Assembly: GCA_045567335.1 (NCBI GenBank)
Contig: JBJLCZ010000001.1
Coordinates: 1 to 64,000 of the forward strand
Direction: 5' to 3'
From: Pelagilacustribacter sp045567335
Lineage (GTDB): Bacteria > Pseudomonadota > Alphaproteobacteria > Pelagibacterales > Pelagibacteraceae
DNA length: 64,000 nucleotides
Of the stretch, positions 28,033 to 36,544 are shown in pieces; position 1 is the first letter of the stretch, and the number at the start of each line of letters is the position of its first letter. A program made the position numbers and the translations under genes. Below the pieces are notes generated by a model. The model searched no databases. It was given only the letters and a program-made list of their open reading frames with translations, and had not been told where the DNA came from.

Positions 28033-28963
28033 AAGTTTTCTAAAACCTTTAACCTTTAATGATAAGCGATCTTTAAAACTAGAAGATGATGTTTATTATG
28101 ATAAAAAAAATAAATTAGTTTTTTCAACTGATACTTACGAAGAAAACGTTCATTTTTTAAATTCAGACTCACCTTGTAAATTTGCAAAAAAAATATTTCG
28201 TTCTGCTATATCTGATATCTTTTGCAAAGGAGCTCGCCCAATAGTGTATTTTTTATCTATATCCTCTAATAAAACAAGCTCTATTTGGTACAAAAGATTA
28301 AAAGATGAATTAAAAAAAGACTCAAAGAAATATGGATTATTTTTAGGGGGAGGAGATATAATTAAATCAAAAAATTTAACTTTTACAATATCAGTGATCG
28401 GTTTTGTAAAAAAGAAACCTATTCTACGTAGTAATGCAAAAAAAAATGATGACATTTATTTAACTGGAAACATAGGAGATGCTCATTTAGGATTATTAGC
28501 GAGTTTAAAAAAATATAATTTTGGAAATTTAAATAATTATTTTAAAAAGATATTTCAACAACCTGATTTGCCTTCAAATTTTTCCTTATATTTAGATAGA
28601 TTTTCTTCATCATCAATTGATATTTCTGATGGTCTCATAAATGATTTAACAAAAATTTGTTCGTTAAGTAAGCGAGGAGCAACTATTAATCTAGAACAGC
28701 TACCTTTTTCAAAAAAATTTGAACTAACAATTAAAAAGAAAAATATTAATAAATTTAGTGTTTTCTCTAAGGGTGATGATTATCAAATTATTTTTACTTC
28801 TAATAGAAAATATAGAAATTTAATAAGAGCAATCTCAAAAAAAACATCAACAAAAATAACCAGAATAGGAGTTATTAACGATAATAAAAATGTAAAATTC
28901 TTACTACGTGGCAAGTTAGTCAATTTTTCTGGCTTTAAAACAGGATATATCCATAGTTTTTAG
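28004..28963 (+). CDS. thiL: Thiamine-monophosphate kinase
   Basis: Phosphorylates thiamin monophosphate to the cofactor TPP. I took the start at ATG 28004 (KITESKIIKSFL); an upstream in-frame TTG at 27986 lies inside nusB. Motifs include DDVYYDKKNKLVFSTDTY, SAISDIFCKGARP, GLFLGGGDII and the late SIDISDGLINDL. At 319 residues it is normal. With thiV it covers uptake of a precursor and the last kinase step, while the genes between are not in the window. Confidence 0.93.
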   Translation: MKITESKIIKSFLKPLTFNDKRSLKLEDDVYYDKKNKLVFSTDTYEENVHFLNSDSPCKFAKKIFRSAISDIFCKGARPIVYFLSISSNKTSSIWYKRLKDELKKDSKKYGLFLGGGDIIKSKNLTFTISVIGFVKKKPILRSNAKKNDDIYLTGNIGDAHLGLLASLKKYNFGNLNNYFKKIFQQPDLPSNFSLYLDRFSSSSIDISDGLINDLTKICSLSKRGATINLEQLPFSKKFELTIKKKNINKFSVFSKGDDYQIIFTSNRKYRNLIRAISKKTSTKITRIGVINDNKNVKFLLRGKLVNFSGFKTGYIHSF

Positions 28964-29016
28964 TTAAAAGATTGCTTGCCTTTTTTGATATTATTTGGCA
29001 TTTATCATTTTATTTT

Positions 29017-31119
29017 ATGAATACATCTTTAGAATTACTTTACTTGATTGTCTTTACGGGTCTTTTAGCTGTTGCTTATAGTTATTTGTTATCTGGACAA
29101 ATTCTATCTGCTAGTCCAGGCAATGCTAGAATGCAGGAAATTGCTGAAGCAATTCAAATAGGTGCTAAGGCTTATTTAAACAGACAATATAAAACTATTG
29201 CCATTGTTGGAGTAATAGTTTTAATAATTGTCAGTTTTTTCTTTAATTTTTTAGTTGGATTAGGATATTTTATTGGAGCATTTCTTTCAGGAGTAGCTGG
29301 ATATGTTGGCATGTTAATATCTGTTAAAGCGAACGTAAGAACAGCAGAGGCTTCAAGAAATAGTTTGCAATCTGGATTAACTATAGCTTTTAAATCAGGA
29401 GCTATCACAGGTTTGTTAGTTGCTGGATTAGCCTTATTGGCAATTACAATTTACTACATAATTTTAATTAATTTAGAGGTAGATAGTAGAGAAATTATCA
29501 ATGCTTTGGTAGCTCTAGGTTTTGGAGCTTCTTTAATATCTATTTTTGCAAGACTTGGTGGTGGAATTTTTACCAAAGGAGCAGATGTTGGGGCTGATTT
29601 AGTAGGTAAAGTAGAAGCTGGCATACCAGAAGATGATCCAAGAAACCCAGCAGTTATAGCAGATAACGTAGGAGATAATGTCGGTGATTGTGCTGGTATG
29701 GCGGCAGATCTTTTTGAAACTTATGCAGTTACTATAGTTGCAACAATGGTTTTATCTTCTATCTTTTTTTCAAATGATTTAAATATGATGATTTATCCTT
29801 TAGCCATTGGGAGTTCTTGTATAGTAACATCTATAATTGGTACTTGGTTTGTAAAGCTGGGTAAAAGCAAAAATATAATGGGCGCTTTATATAAAGGCTT
29901 TGTAGTAACTGCTATTTTATCACTTTTAATTTTATATCCTGTTACAGATTCAGTTATAGGATTAGAGACTATATTTGAAAATGGTGGAAAAAGTTTTAAT
30001 GGTTTTAACTTATATATTTGTGGAGTAGCAGGCCTTGTAATAACGGGCTTACTAATATGGATAACTGAATATTATACTGGTACTAATTATAGACCAGTCA
30101 AAAGTGTTGCCAAATCTTCAACTACAGGTCACGGAACTAATGTTATTCAAGGTTTAGCTGTTTCAATGGAGGCCACAGCTATACCAGCTTTAATAATTGT
30201 TATTGGCATTTTATTTACAAATAATCTAGCTGGATTATATGGTATAGCTATAGCTGTTACTTCAATGTTAGCATTAACTGGTATGGTTGTTGCATTAGAT
30301 GCTTATGGACCAGTTACAGATAATGCTGGTGGTATAGCTGAAATGTCTAAACTTCCTAAAAGTGTAAGAAAAACTACTGATGCCTTGGACGCAGTAGGTA
30401 ACACAACAAAAGCTGTTACTAAAGGTTACGCTATAGGGTCAGCAGGTTTAGGAGCTTTAGTTTTATTTGCGGCTTATACCGAAGATATAAAATTTTTTTC
30501 TAATGTAAAAGGTTCTGCTTTAGAAGGTATCAATGTCACTTTTGACTTATCCAATCCTTTTGTCGTTGTAGGCTTATTAGTTGGGGGTATGCTACCTTAT
30601 TTATTTGGCTCAATGGGAATGCAAGCTGTGGGTAGAGCCGGTGGTGCAGTTGTTATTGAAGTAAGAAGACAATTTAAAAAAATTCCTGGTATAATGAAAG
30701 GAAAGAGAAAACCTGATTATGGAAGATTAGTTGATTTATTAACTAAAGCTGCTATTAAAGAAATGATTATACCTTCTTTGCTTCCTGTTTTATCGCCAAT
30801 CGCATTATATTTCATAATTCTTCCAATTGGTGGAATGGAAGCTGCTCTTTCATGTTTAGGAGCCATGTTGCTTGGCGTAATATTAACTGGTCTTTTTGTT
30901 GCAGTTTCAATGACAGCAGGAGGAGGGGCATGGGATAACGCAAAAAAATATATTGAAGATGGTAATTTTGGCGGCAAGGGTTCCGATGCTCATAAAGCAG
31001 CAGTTACAGGTGACACTGTAGGTGATCCATATAAAGATACAGCGGGACCAGCTGTGAATCCAATGATTAAGATTACTAATATTGTAGCCTTGCTACTTCT
31101 TGCAGTTCTAGCACATTAA
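29017..31119 (+). CDS. hppA: Proton-pumping membrane pyrophosphatase, K+-independent type
   Basis: Couples pyrophosphate hydrolysis to proton pumping across the inner membrane. It has about 16 membrane segments in 700 residues. The catalytic block DVGADLVGKVEAGIPEDDP and RNPAVIADNVGDNVGD is intact, as is the late DTVGDPYKDTAGPA. The GNTTKAVTKG segment has Lys where K+-dependent enzymes have Ala, which points to the K+-independent class. The start is ATG 29017; the open frame from 28972 adds residues unlikely to be translated. The 3' end overlaps convergent bamE by 4 bp. Confidence 0.96.
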   Translation: MNTSLELLYLIVFTGLLAVAYSYLLSGQILSASPGNARMQEIAEAIQIGAKAYLNRQYKTIAIVGVIVLIIVSFFFNFLVGLGYFIGAFLSGVAGYVGMLISVKANVRTAEASRNSLQSGLTIAFKSGAITGLLVAGLALLAITIYYIILINLEVDSREIINALVALGFGASLISIFARLGGGIFTKGADVGADLVGKVEAGIPEDDPRNPAVIADNVGDNVGDCAGMAADLFETYAVTIVATMVLSSIFFSNDLNMMIYPLAIGSSCIVTSIIGTWFVKLGKSKNIMGALYKGFVVTAILSLLILYPVTDSVIGLETIFENGGKSFNGFNLYICGVAGLVITGLLIWITEYYTGTNYRPVKSVAKSSTTGHGTNVIQGLAVSMEATAIPALIIVIGILFTNNLAGLYGIAIAVTSMLALTGMVVALDAYGPVTDNAGGIAEMSKLPKSVRKTTDALDAVGNTTKAVTKGYAIGSAGLGALVLFAAYTEDIKFFSNVKGSALEGINVTFDLSNPFVVVGLLVGGMLPYLFGSMGMQAVGRAGGAVVIEVRRQFKKIPGIMKGKRKPDYGRLVDLLTKAAIKEMIIPSLLPVLSPIALYFIILPIGGMEAALSCLGAMLLGVILTGLFVAVSMTAGGGAWDNAKKYIEDGNFGGKGSDAHKAAVTGDTVGDPYKDTAGPAVNPMIKITNIVALLLLAVLAH

Positions 31120-31586
31120 AATTTTTTATTGGAATACATTTTTTGTTTAACACTCGATAGAAACTTACTTACGAAACTATCTTGTTGAACGGTATTAGTT
31201 GTTTTTTCCTCTGAATATTTAACCTTTGCCATGTCTTTTTTAGTATAAATTTTTTTCTTAGTTAACACTCCTAAATTATTAAATTCTAATTCTAATATAT
31301 TATTTTTTTTTAAAACATTTTTGCCAAGTTTATGTAACTTGCCTCTTGTGATTCTTCTTTCAAAATAAAACCAAGTATTTTCATTAGAAATAGACTTGGC
31401 GTGCGCATTTCCAAAAACCTTTAAAACGTCATTTTTATTAGTTTTATCTATAATTAGTACAGTATTCCTATTTTCTAAAAAATTTATACCATGAGTTTTA
31501 TTTGCCTCTTGAAGTTGACATGAACTTAAAGTAAGTAAGTATAAAATTAAAATTGACTTTATATGTTTGCTTTTTATAAAAAACAT
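31116..31586 (-). CDS. bamE: Outer membrane assembly lipoprotein BamE
   Basis: Accessory lipoprotein of the BAM complex (SmpA/OmlA domain) that helps insert outer-membrane proteins. The lipoprotein signal ends in LSSC (Cys at about residue 23). The domain shows LIIDKTNKNDVLKVFGNAHAKS and NTWFYFERR, as in BamE. A lysine-rich C-terminal tail extends past the domain. It is divergent from the bc1 chaperone gene, with the two 5' ends overlapping by 24 bp. Confidence 0.88.
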   Translation of the reverse strand: MFFIKSKHIKSILILYLLTLSSCQLQEANKTHGINFLENRNTVLIIDKTNKNDVLKVFGNAHAKSISNENTWFYFERRITRGKLHKLGKNVLKKNNILELEFNNLGVLTKKKIYTKKDMAKVKYSEEKTTNTVQQDSFVSKFLSSVKQKMYSNKKF

Positions 31587-32063
31587 AATAACAATCTTTA
31601 CATTAAATTAGTTAATTTATCACGTAATATTTTTTTTTATAAAGATTTACAATTAAAAGATACTTTTGAAACCAGAATTATCCTGATTTTTATTCATTTT
31701 TCTTTATTATTACAAATATATAAGAAGAGAAATAAAAAGTCTTTTCCTCAAGATATATTTGATAATATATTTCAAAATATTGAGTACCATTTGAGAGAAC
31801 TTGGTCATGGAGATGTTTCTTGTAATAAAAAAATGAAAACTTTAAGTAAAGTTTTTTACAATATTCTTTTGAAAATAAATGATATTAATAATGATAAATT
31901 AGAACTAAACACGAATTTGATAAAAGAAGAGTTATTTGCTAATAAAAATGATAATGAGGAGAAACTGATTAAAATTAATGAATATTTTACGGCTTTTTAT
32001 AACTTTTGCTTTGTATTAAATGATAATAATATGATAGAAGGTAATATTAATTTTAAATTTTAA
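31563..32063 (+). CDS. Ubiquinol-cytochrome c chaperone (CBP3-like)
   Basis: Assembly factor-like protein for the cytochrome bc1 complex. Family features include LVNLSRNIFFYKDLQLKDTFETR, IHFSLLLQIYK, FDNIFQNIEYHLRELGHGD and a late FYNILLK helix. At 166 residues it is close to bacterial homologues. It begins inside the 5' end of divergent bamE. In many alphaproteobacteria the same pair is followed by a DUF177 gene and plsX; here rpmF takes that place. Confidence 0.82.
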   Translation: MFAFYKKHNNNLYIKLVNLSRNIFFYKDLQLKDTFETRIILIFIHFSLLLQIYKKRNKKSFPQDIFDNIFQNIEYHLRELGHGDVSCNKKMKTLSKVFYNILLKINDINNDKLELNTNLIKEELFANKNDNEEKLIKINEYFTAFYNFCFVLNDNNMIEGNINFKF

Positions 32064-32066
32064 TTT

Positions 32067-32240
32067 ATGGCTGTACCAAAACGAAAAACTACAAAGTCTA
32101 AAAGAAATCAAAGAAGATCCCACCACAGGGTATCGGATGTAAATATTTCTGAAGACAAAAAAAGTGGTGAGTACAGACTGTCACATCATATTGATCTTAA
32201 AACCGGCTTCTATAACGGAAAAAAAATTCTAGATATTTAG
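32067..32240 (+). CDS. rpmF: 50S ribosomal protein L32
   Basis: A 57-residue ribosomal protein, starting MAVPKRKTTKSKRNQRRSHH and ending with a GFYNGKKIL segment, both typical of L32. ATG 32067 lies 3 bases after the chaperone stop and the TAG ends at 32240, 10 bases before plsX. The rpmF-plsX pairing is widespread in bacteria. Confidence 0.96.
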   Translation: MAVPKRKTTKSKRNQRRSHHRVSDVNISEDKKSGEYRLSHHIDLKTGFYNGKKILDI

Positions 32241-32250
32241 TTCATTTTTT

Positions 32251-33288
32251 ATGAATAATAAAATAACAATTGCCATTGATGCAATGGGAGGTGAAAATGC
32301 TCCAAATAAAAATATTGAGGGTTTAAGTATTTTCTTTGAACAAAATAAAAAATCTTCTGATTATTTTTTTAATATTTATGGTAAAGAAAAATTAATAATA
32401 GAACAAATTAAAAGATTAAATATAACTAATAACAATTACAAAATTTATAATACAGACAGCATTGTTTCTGATAAAGAGACCCCATTAACAGCAATTAAAA
32501 ATTCAAAAAATAGCAGTATGTGGAATGCTATTAATTCGCAAGTCAAAGATAACAGCAATATAACTTTAAGCGCAGGTAATACAGCAGTTCTTTTGGTGAT
32601 TTCTAGAATGTTATTAAAAACAATAGACAAAATAAACAAACCTGCTTTGGCTGGTTTATGGCCAAGCAGGAAAGGCACAAGTGTAGTTCTTGATTTAGGC
32701 GCAAATGTTGAATGTGATGAAAATAACCTTTTAGATTTTTCTAAACTAGGATCTTCCTTGTTTAAATCATTATATCCAAAAGTTAAGCCAAAGGTTTCTC
32801 TTTTAAATATTGGATCTGAAGAAATTAAAGGAACTGAAAAAATAAAAAAAGCCTATACAATGTTAAAGGACATTGGTGAAAATGAAAATTTTGATTTTAG
32901 TGGCTATATAGAAGGAAATAATATTTTAAATGGTGATAGTAACGTAATTGTTACGGATGGATTCACAGGAAATGTAGCTCTTAAAACAGCAGAGGGTACA
33001 GCTAAATTTATTACAGATAGTCTAAAAGAAACTTTAACAGAAAATATATTTACCAAGTTCTCTATATTATTTTCTTATTTTTCACTTAAAAAATTTAAGA
33101 AAAAATTAGATCCAAGGAAGTATAATGGAGCAATTTTTATTGGTTTAGAAGGACCAGTAGTTAAGAGTCACGGATCAACTGATGAAGTTGGTTTTTACCA
33201 TTCAATAGATTTATGTTATCGTATAGTTAAGGGAAATTTAATGAGTCAAATAAAAAAAAATCTTAACTTAATAGATGACAAAAATTAA
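32251..33288 (+). CDS. plsX: Phosphate acyltransferase PlsX
   Basis: Converts acyl-ACP to acyl-phosphate for phospholipid synthesis. The 345-residue protein begins with the diagnostic TIAIDAMGGENAP and has ETPLTAIKNSKNSSM, SAGNTAVLLVIS and VTDGFTGNVALKTAEG. Complete and of normal length. It overlaps ihfA by 14 bp; the fabH gene that usually separates plsX from ihfA is missing. Confidence 0.96.
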   Translation: MNNKITIAIDAMGGENAPNKNIEGLSIFFEQNKKSSDYFFNIYGKEKLIIEQIKRLNITNNNYKIYNTDSIVSDKETPLTAIKNSKNSSMWNAINSQVKDNSNITLSAGNTAVLLVISRMLLKTIDKINKPALAGLWPSRKGTSVVLDLGANVECDENNLLDFSKLGSSLFKSLYPKVKPKVSLLNIGSEEIKGTEKIKKAYTMLKDIGENENFDFSGYIEGNNILNGDSNVIVTDGFTGNVALKTAEGTAKFITDSLKETLTENIFTKFSILFSYFSLKKFKKKLDPRKYNGAIFIGLEGPVVKSHGSTDEVGFYHSIDLCYRIVKGNLMSQIKKNLNLIDDKN

Positions 33289-33577
33289 AAGTGAAAACCT
33301 AAGTATATTAAAATTAAGCAAAATTATTTCATCTAAATTAGGCTTTTCTGTAAAGTTAACAGAAAATTTTACAAATGAGGTTTTTGCAGAAATATCTGAA
33401 GAAATATATTTAAATAATTCGGTGCTAATTAAAAATTTTGGATTATTTAAAATATTGCATAAAAAAGATAGGTTAGGAAGAAATCCTAAAACTAAAGAAG
33501 AATTTATAATAAAAGCTCATAAATCCATATCTTTTAGAATTTCAGATAATTTTAATAAAAAAATTAATAATGATTAA
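33275..33577 (+). CDS. ihfA: Integration host factor alpha-like (HU/IHF family) DNA-binding protein
   Basis: A 100-residue HU/IHF-fold protein that would bend DNA as a dimer. The beta-arm signature RLGRNPKTKEEF is clear, preceded by VLIKNFGLFKI. Its position (plsX side, followed by a MerR gene) is that of alphaproteobacterial IHF-alpha, which is why I prefer IHF-alpha over HU. It overlaps plsX by 14 bp and merR by 8 bp. Confidence 0.85.
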   Translation: MTKIKSENLSILKLSKIISSKLGFSVKLTENFTNEVFAEISEEIYLNNSVLIKNFGLFKILHKKDRLGRNPKTKEEFIIKAHKSISFRISDNFNKKINND

Positions 33578-33983
33578 TATAGGCAAAGAAGTAGAAAAAA
33601 ACAAACTTATAAAAATTTCTGAATTAGCAAAAAAAATTGGTTTAATAAATAAAAAAGGTAAACCACTGACTCATACCTTGAGATATTGGGAGAGTAAATT
33701 TAATAAAATTAAACCTACAATACTCGAGGGAAATCAAAGATATTATAATAAAAAGAATATCGATTTAATTTTAATGATCAAATATCTACTAAAAGATCAA
33801 GGTTTGACAATAAAAGGTGTTCAAAAAATACTTAAAAAAAATATAAATAGTCTTGACGATTATAATGCATTAAGTATAAAGACTACATATTTTAGTAACA
33901 AACTTAAAATAAGATCAAAAAAAATATTAGATAAAATAAATAAATTAAAAAGTCATGGCAAAAAAAACTCACCAAAAAGTTAG
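33570..33983 (+). CDS. MerR-family transcriptional regulator
   Basis: A 137-residue regulator with an N-terminal winged-helix: KISELAKKIGL, then LRYWESKFNKIKP and NQRYYNKKNIDLI. It is the MerR protein regularly found next to ihfA in alphaproteobacteria. There are no cysteines in the C-terminal part, so it is not a metal sensor of the classical type; the effector is unknown. Its 3' end overlaps rpmG by 29 bp. Confidence 0.88.
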   Translation: MINIGKEVEKNKLIKISELAKKIGLINKKGKPLTHTLRYWESKFNKIKPTILEGNQRYYNKKNIDLILMIKYLLKDQGLTIKGVQKILKKNINSLDDYNALSIKTTYFSNKLKIRSKKILDKINKLKSHGKKNSPKS

Positions 33984-34146
33984 ATTAGTTCCAGAGTCAA
34001 AACCTGACAGCTCTTTTTTCTATTACGCAAAAAAACCCACCAAAGGAGAAAAAGTTAAAAATAAATTAAGAGTGAGTAAGTATAATCCTTCGACACGTAA
34101 ACATGAAATTTTTGTTGAAAAAAAACTTCCTCCACATAGTAAATAA
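33955..34146 (+). CDS. rpmG: 50S ribosomal protein L33
   Basis: A 63-residue L33, starting MAKKTHQKVRLVPES and containing SFFYYAKKPTK and KYNPSTRKHEIFVEKKLP, as in the family. Slightly longer than the usual ~55. It lacks the zinc-binding cysteine pairs, so it is the cysteine-free (C-minus) form. The gene starts inside merR, overlapping it by 29 bp, and ends one base before convergent chorismate mutase. Confidence 0.92.
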   Translation: MAKKTHQKVRLVPESKPDSSFFYYAKKPTKGEKVKNKLRVSKYNPSTRKHEIFVEKKLPPHSK

Positions 34147-34147
34147 A

Positions 34148-34426
34148 TTATTTTTTTTTAAAATTTCTAAATTCGTATTTTATAAATGATTTTATCATTG
34201 ATTTCCAAATATCTTTGGTAATTATTGGATCTATATTCTTCTTTTTTGATTTTTTTTGAATATTTTTTAAAATTATTTTAATTCTTTTTCTATCTATTAT
34301 TTCTTTTTTAAATTTTTTTATTTTTAAAACTTCATTAACTAATTTTGTTCGTTTTTTTATTAAAAGTAAAAACTGATTATCTAGTAAATCTAATTTTTTT
34401 CTTATTATATTTAATTTTTTGTTCAT
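34148..34426 (-). CDS. Chorismate mutase, AroQ type
   Basis: Converts chorismate to prephenate for phenylalanine and tyrosine. This is a 92-residue single-domain protein with the helical AroQ pattern: LDLLDNQFLLLIKKRTKLV, KEIIDRKRIKIILKN and a late DIWKSMIKSFI. Conserved arginine and lysine positions of the active site appear to be present. It is extremely lysine- and isoleucine-rich. Convergent with rpmG and divergent from ctaA. Confidence 0.82.
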   Translation of the reverse strand: MNKKLNIIRKKLDLLDNQFLLLIKKRTKLVNEVLKIKKFKKEIIDRKRIKIILKNIQKKSKKKNIDPIITKDIWKSMIKSFIKYEFRNFKKK

Positions 34427-34479
34427 GATAGCGACATTATTAATATATATATTTTAATCTTAATTAATATAATTAATTT

Positions 34480-35508
34480 ATGCATATTATTTTAAATAAA
34501 AAGTATGAAAAGCTATTCTTATATTGGATTATTACATTAATAACTCTTGTTATTTCAATGATAGTTATTGGTGGTTTAACCAGGTTAACTAATTCTGGTT
34601 TATCAATAACAGAATGGGAATTATTTAAAGGTATACTCCCACCATTTACAGAAGATAAATGGATTTATTATTTCAATTTGTATAAAGAAATTCCCCAGTA
34701 CAAACTAATTAATAATCAAATTTCATTAGAAGAGTTTAAAGTAATTTTTTACTGGGAATATATTCACCGTTTGTTGGGGAGATTTTACGGGATTATATTT
34801 TTAATACCTTTATTATTTTTAATATATAAAAAAGTTTTTTTCAAAGAATACGTTATCAAATTTATACTTTTATTTTTATTTGTATTATTTCAAGGATTTA
34901 TTGGCTGGTATATGGTTGAGAGTGGTCTTGTAAATAATACAACTGTAAGCCATTTTAGACTATCATTGCATTTATTTAATGCTTTTATTATTTTTTCATC
35001 CCTAATATGGATTTACTTTATTTTTAAATTTAAAGTGAATAAAAAATTTTTTAGAAATAAAAATGAAATAATTATAATAAAATTTTTTTTATTTTTAATT
35101 TTTTTACAAGTTGTTATAGGAGCGTTTGTTTCAGGTTTGGATGCTGGTAAAATTTATCAAACATGGCCTTTAATGAATCATAGTTATTTTCCAGACGATT
35201 TAGATATAAAAAGATTATTCCTTATATCGAATTTAAGTGATGGAAGTTTTGTTCAGTTTCTACATCGAAATTTAGCTTACTTAATTTTAATAATTTTTAT
35301 TATAATTGGATACAAAATTATTAAATCAAAAATAATTTATTTATACAAAACTTATATTTATTTATCGTTAATTTTAACATTTCAAATAACTTTAGGTATT
35401 TTAACTCTCCTATCTAACTTGAATATATATTTAGCAATTATGCACCAATTTTCGAGTATTATTCTTATATTTTTTTCTTTAAGACTTTATTTTATATCGA
35501 TCAATTAA
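34480..35508 (+). CDS. ctaA: Heme A synthase (COX15/CtaA)
   Basis: Oxidises the methyl group of heme O to give heme A for cytochrome oxidase. The 342-residue protein has about eight membrane segments. Features include IGGLTRLTNSGLSITEW, the heme-ligand region EYIHRLLGRFYG, VSHFRLSLHL, AGKIYQTWPLMN and QFLHRNLAY, all conserved in the alphaproteobacterial/mitochondrial type. It stands alone on the plus strand between chorismate mutase and rplM. Confidence 0.95.
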   Translation: MHIILNKKYEKLFLYWIITLITLVISMIVIGGLTRLTNSGLSITEWELFKGILPPFTEDKWIYYFNLYKEIPQYKLINNQISLEEFKVIFYWEYIHRLLGRFYGIIFLIPLLFLIYKKVFFKEYVIKFILLFLFVLFQGFIGWYMVESGLVNNTTVSHFRLSLHLFNAFIIFSSLIWIYFIFKFKVNKKFFRNKNEIIIIKFFLFLIFLQVVIGAFVSGLDAGKIYQTWPLMNHSYFPDDLDIKRLFLISNLSDGSFVQFLHRNLAYLILIIFIIIGYKIIKSKIIYLYKTYIYLSLILTFQITLGILTLLSNLNIYLAIMHQFSSIILIFFSLRLYFISIN

Positions 35509-35556
35509 TATGCTAATTTTTATGAGCATATTTGTTGTATTTTTTTGTAAATTTAA

Positions 35557-35585
35557 TTGACATTATCAATGTTTGTTAGTATTTA
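35557..35585 (+). promoter_or_regulatory. Predicted sigma70-type promoter of rplM-rpsI
   Basis: A perfect TTGACA (35557-35562) and TATTTA (35580-35585) are 17 bp apart, with a predicted transcription start near 35592. The rplM ATG at 35599 follows. This argues against the upstream in-frame start codons, which would lie within the promoter. Confidence 0.7.
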
Positions 35586-35598
35586 TCGCAATATTTTT

Positions 35599-36060
35599 AT
35601 GACTCCATTTGCAAAAAAAAAAGAAATTAAGAACAACTGGTATTTAATTAATGCTGAGAATTTAGTTGTTGGTAGGTTAGCAGCTTTTATATCAAAATTA
35701 TTAAGAGGAAAAAATAAACCTACTTTTAATTCTCATTTAGATAACGGTGATTTTGTTGTTGTAACAAATATAGAAAAAATTAAGTTTACTGGAAAAAAGT
35801 ACATTAATAAAATTTATTATAAACATACGGGACACCCTGGTGGGATAAAACAAAGTACACCTTTAAGATTAAAGGAAAAAAATAAAACACAAGATATATT
35901 AAAATTAGCAGTAAAAAGAATGATGCCAGGCGGCCCACTTGCAAAAAAGCAATTATCAAAACTAAAAATTTATATGGGTGATAAACATCCTCATGAAATT
36001 CAAAATCCAGTAGAATTAAATTTTAAAGAATCAAACAAAAGTAATGTAGCAAGAAATTAA
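35599..36060 (+). CDS. rplM: 50S ribosomal protein L13
   Basis: Large-subunit protein that binds 23S rRNA early in assembly. The 153-residue product has WYLINAENLVVGRLAAFIS near the start and YKHTGHPGGIKQ and AVKRMMPGGPLAKKQL later. The ATG at 35599 gives the family N-terminus (MTPFAKKKEIKNNWY); earlier in-frame starts fall in the predicted promoter. The last base is shared with the rpsI ATG, the universal rplM-rpsI pairing. Confidence 0.96.
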   Translation: MTPFAKKKEIKNNWYLINAENLVVGRLAAFISKLLRGKNKPTFNSHLDNGDFVVVTNIEKIKFTGKKYINKIYYKHTGHPGGIKQSTPLRLKEKNKTQDILKLAVKRMMPGGPLAKKQLSKLKIYMGDKHPHEIQNPVELNFKESNKSNVARN

Positions 36061-36500
36061 TGGAAAATATTAGCTCAGAACAAAGTAAAAATAAAAAAAT
36101 CAAATTAGATTTTAAAGAAAGCAAATATGCTACCGGTAGACGAAAGAGATCAATAGCTAGAGTTTGGGTAAAAAAAGGATCTGGAAATATTTATGTAAAT
36201 GGAATTAAAATGATTGATTATTTTAAAAGGCCTGTGCATCAAATAATTGTTACACGTCCATTAGAAGTTTCCAATGTATTAGATTCCTACGACGTAAGAT
36301 GTTCAGTTAAAGGTGGTGGTTTATCTGGTCAAGCTGGCGCTATTATACACGGATTATCAAGAGCTTTAATTATAAATGATGAAAATCTAAAAAAAGATTT
36401 AAAAAAAGAAAAATTGACTACAAGAGACTCTCGTGTTGTTGAGAGAAAAAAATACGGACATAGAAAAGCAAGAAGAAGCTTCCAATTTTCTAAAAGATAA
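36060..36500 (+). CDS. rpsI: 30S ribosomal protein S9
   Basis: Small-subunit protein whose C-terminal tail reaches the P site. The 146-residue product has YATGRRKRSIARVWVKKGSG, VKGGGLSGQAGAIIHGLSRAL and the basic end KARRSFQFSKR, all diagnostic. A short lysine-rich N-terminal extension precedes the conserved domain. It overlaps rplM by one base. Confidence 0.97.
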   Translation: MENISSEQSKNKKIKLDFKESKYATGRRKRSIARVWVKKGSGNIYVNGIKMIDYFKRPVHQIIVTRPLEVSNVLDSYDVRCSVKGGGLSGQAGAIIHGLSRALIINDENLKKDLKKEKLTTRDSRVVERKKYGHRKARRSFQFSKR

Positions 36501-36532
36501 ATCATTTATTTTATTAATTCTTTTTTCAGTGA

Positions 36533-36538
36533 TATAAT
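36533..36538 (+). promoter_or_regulatory. Candidate -10 element of argC (possible leaderless start)
   Basis: A perfect TATAAT lies in the 44-bp spacer after rpsI and ends 6 bases before the argC ATG, so transcription could start at or next to the A of the ATG. No clear -35 hexamer is seen at the matching distance, which lowers confidence. Confidence 0.4.
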
Positions 36539-36544
36539 ATTCAA

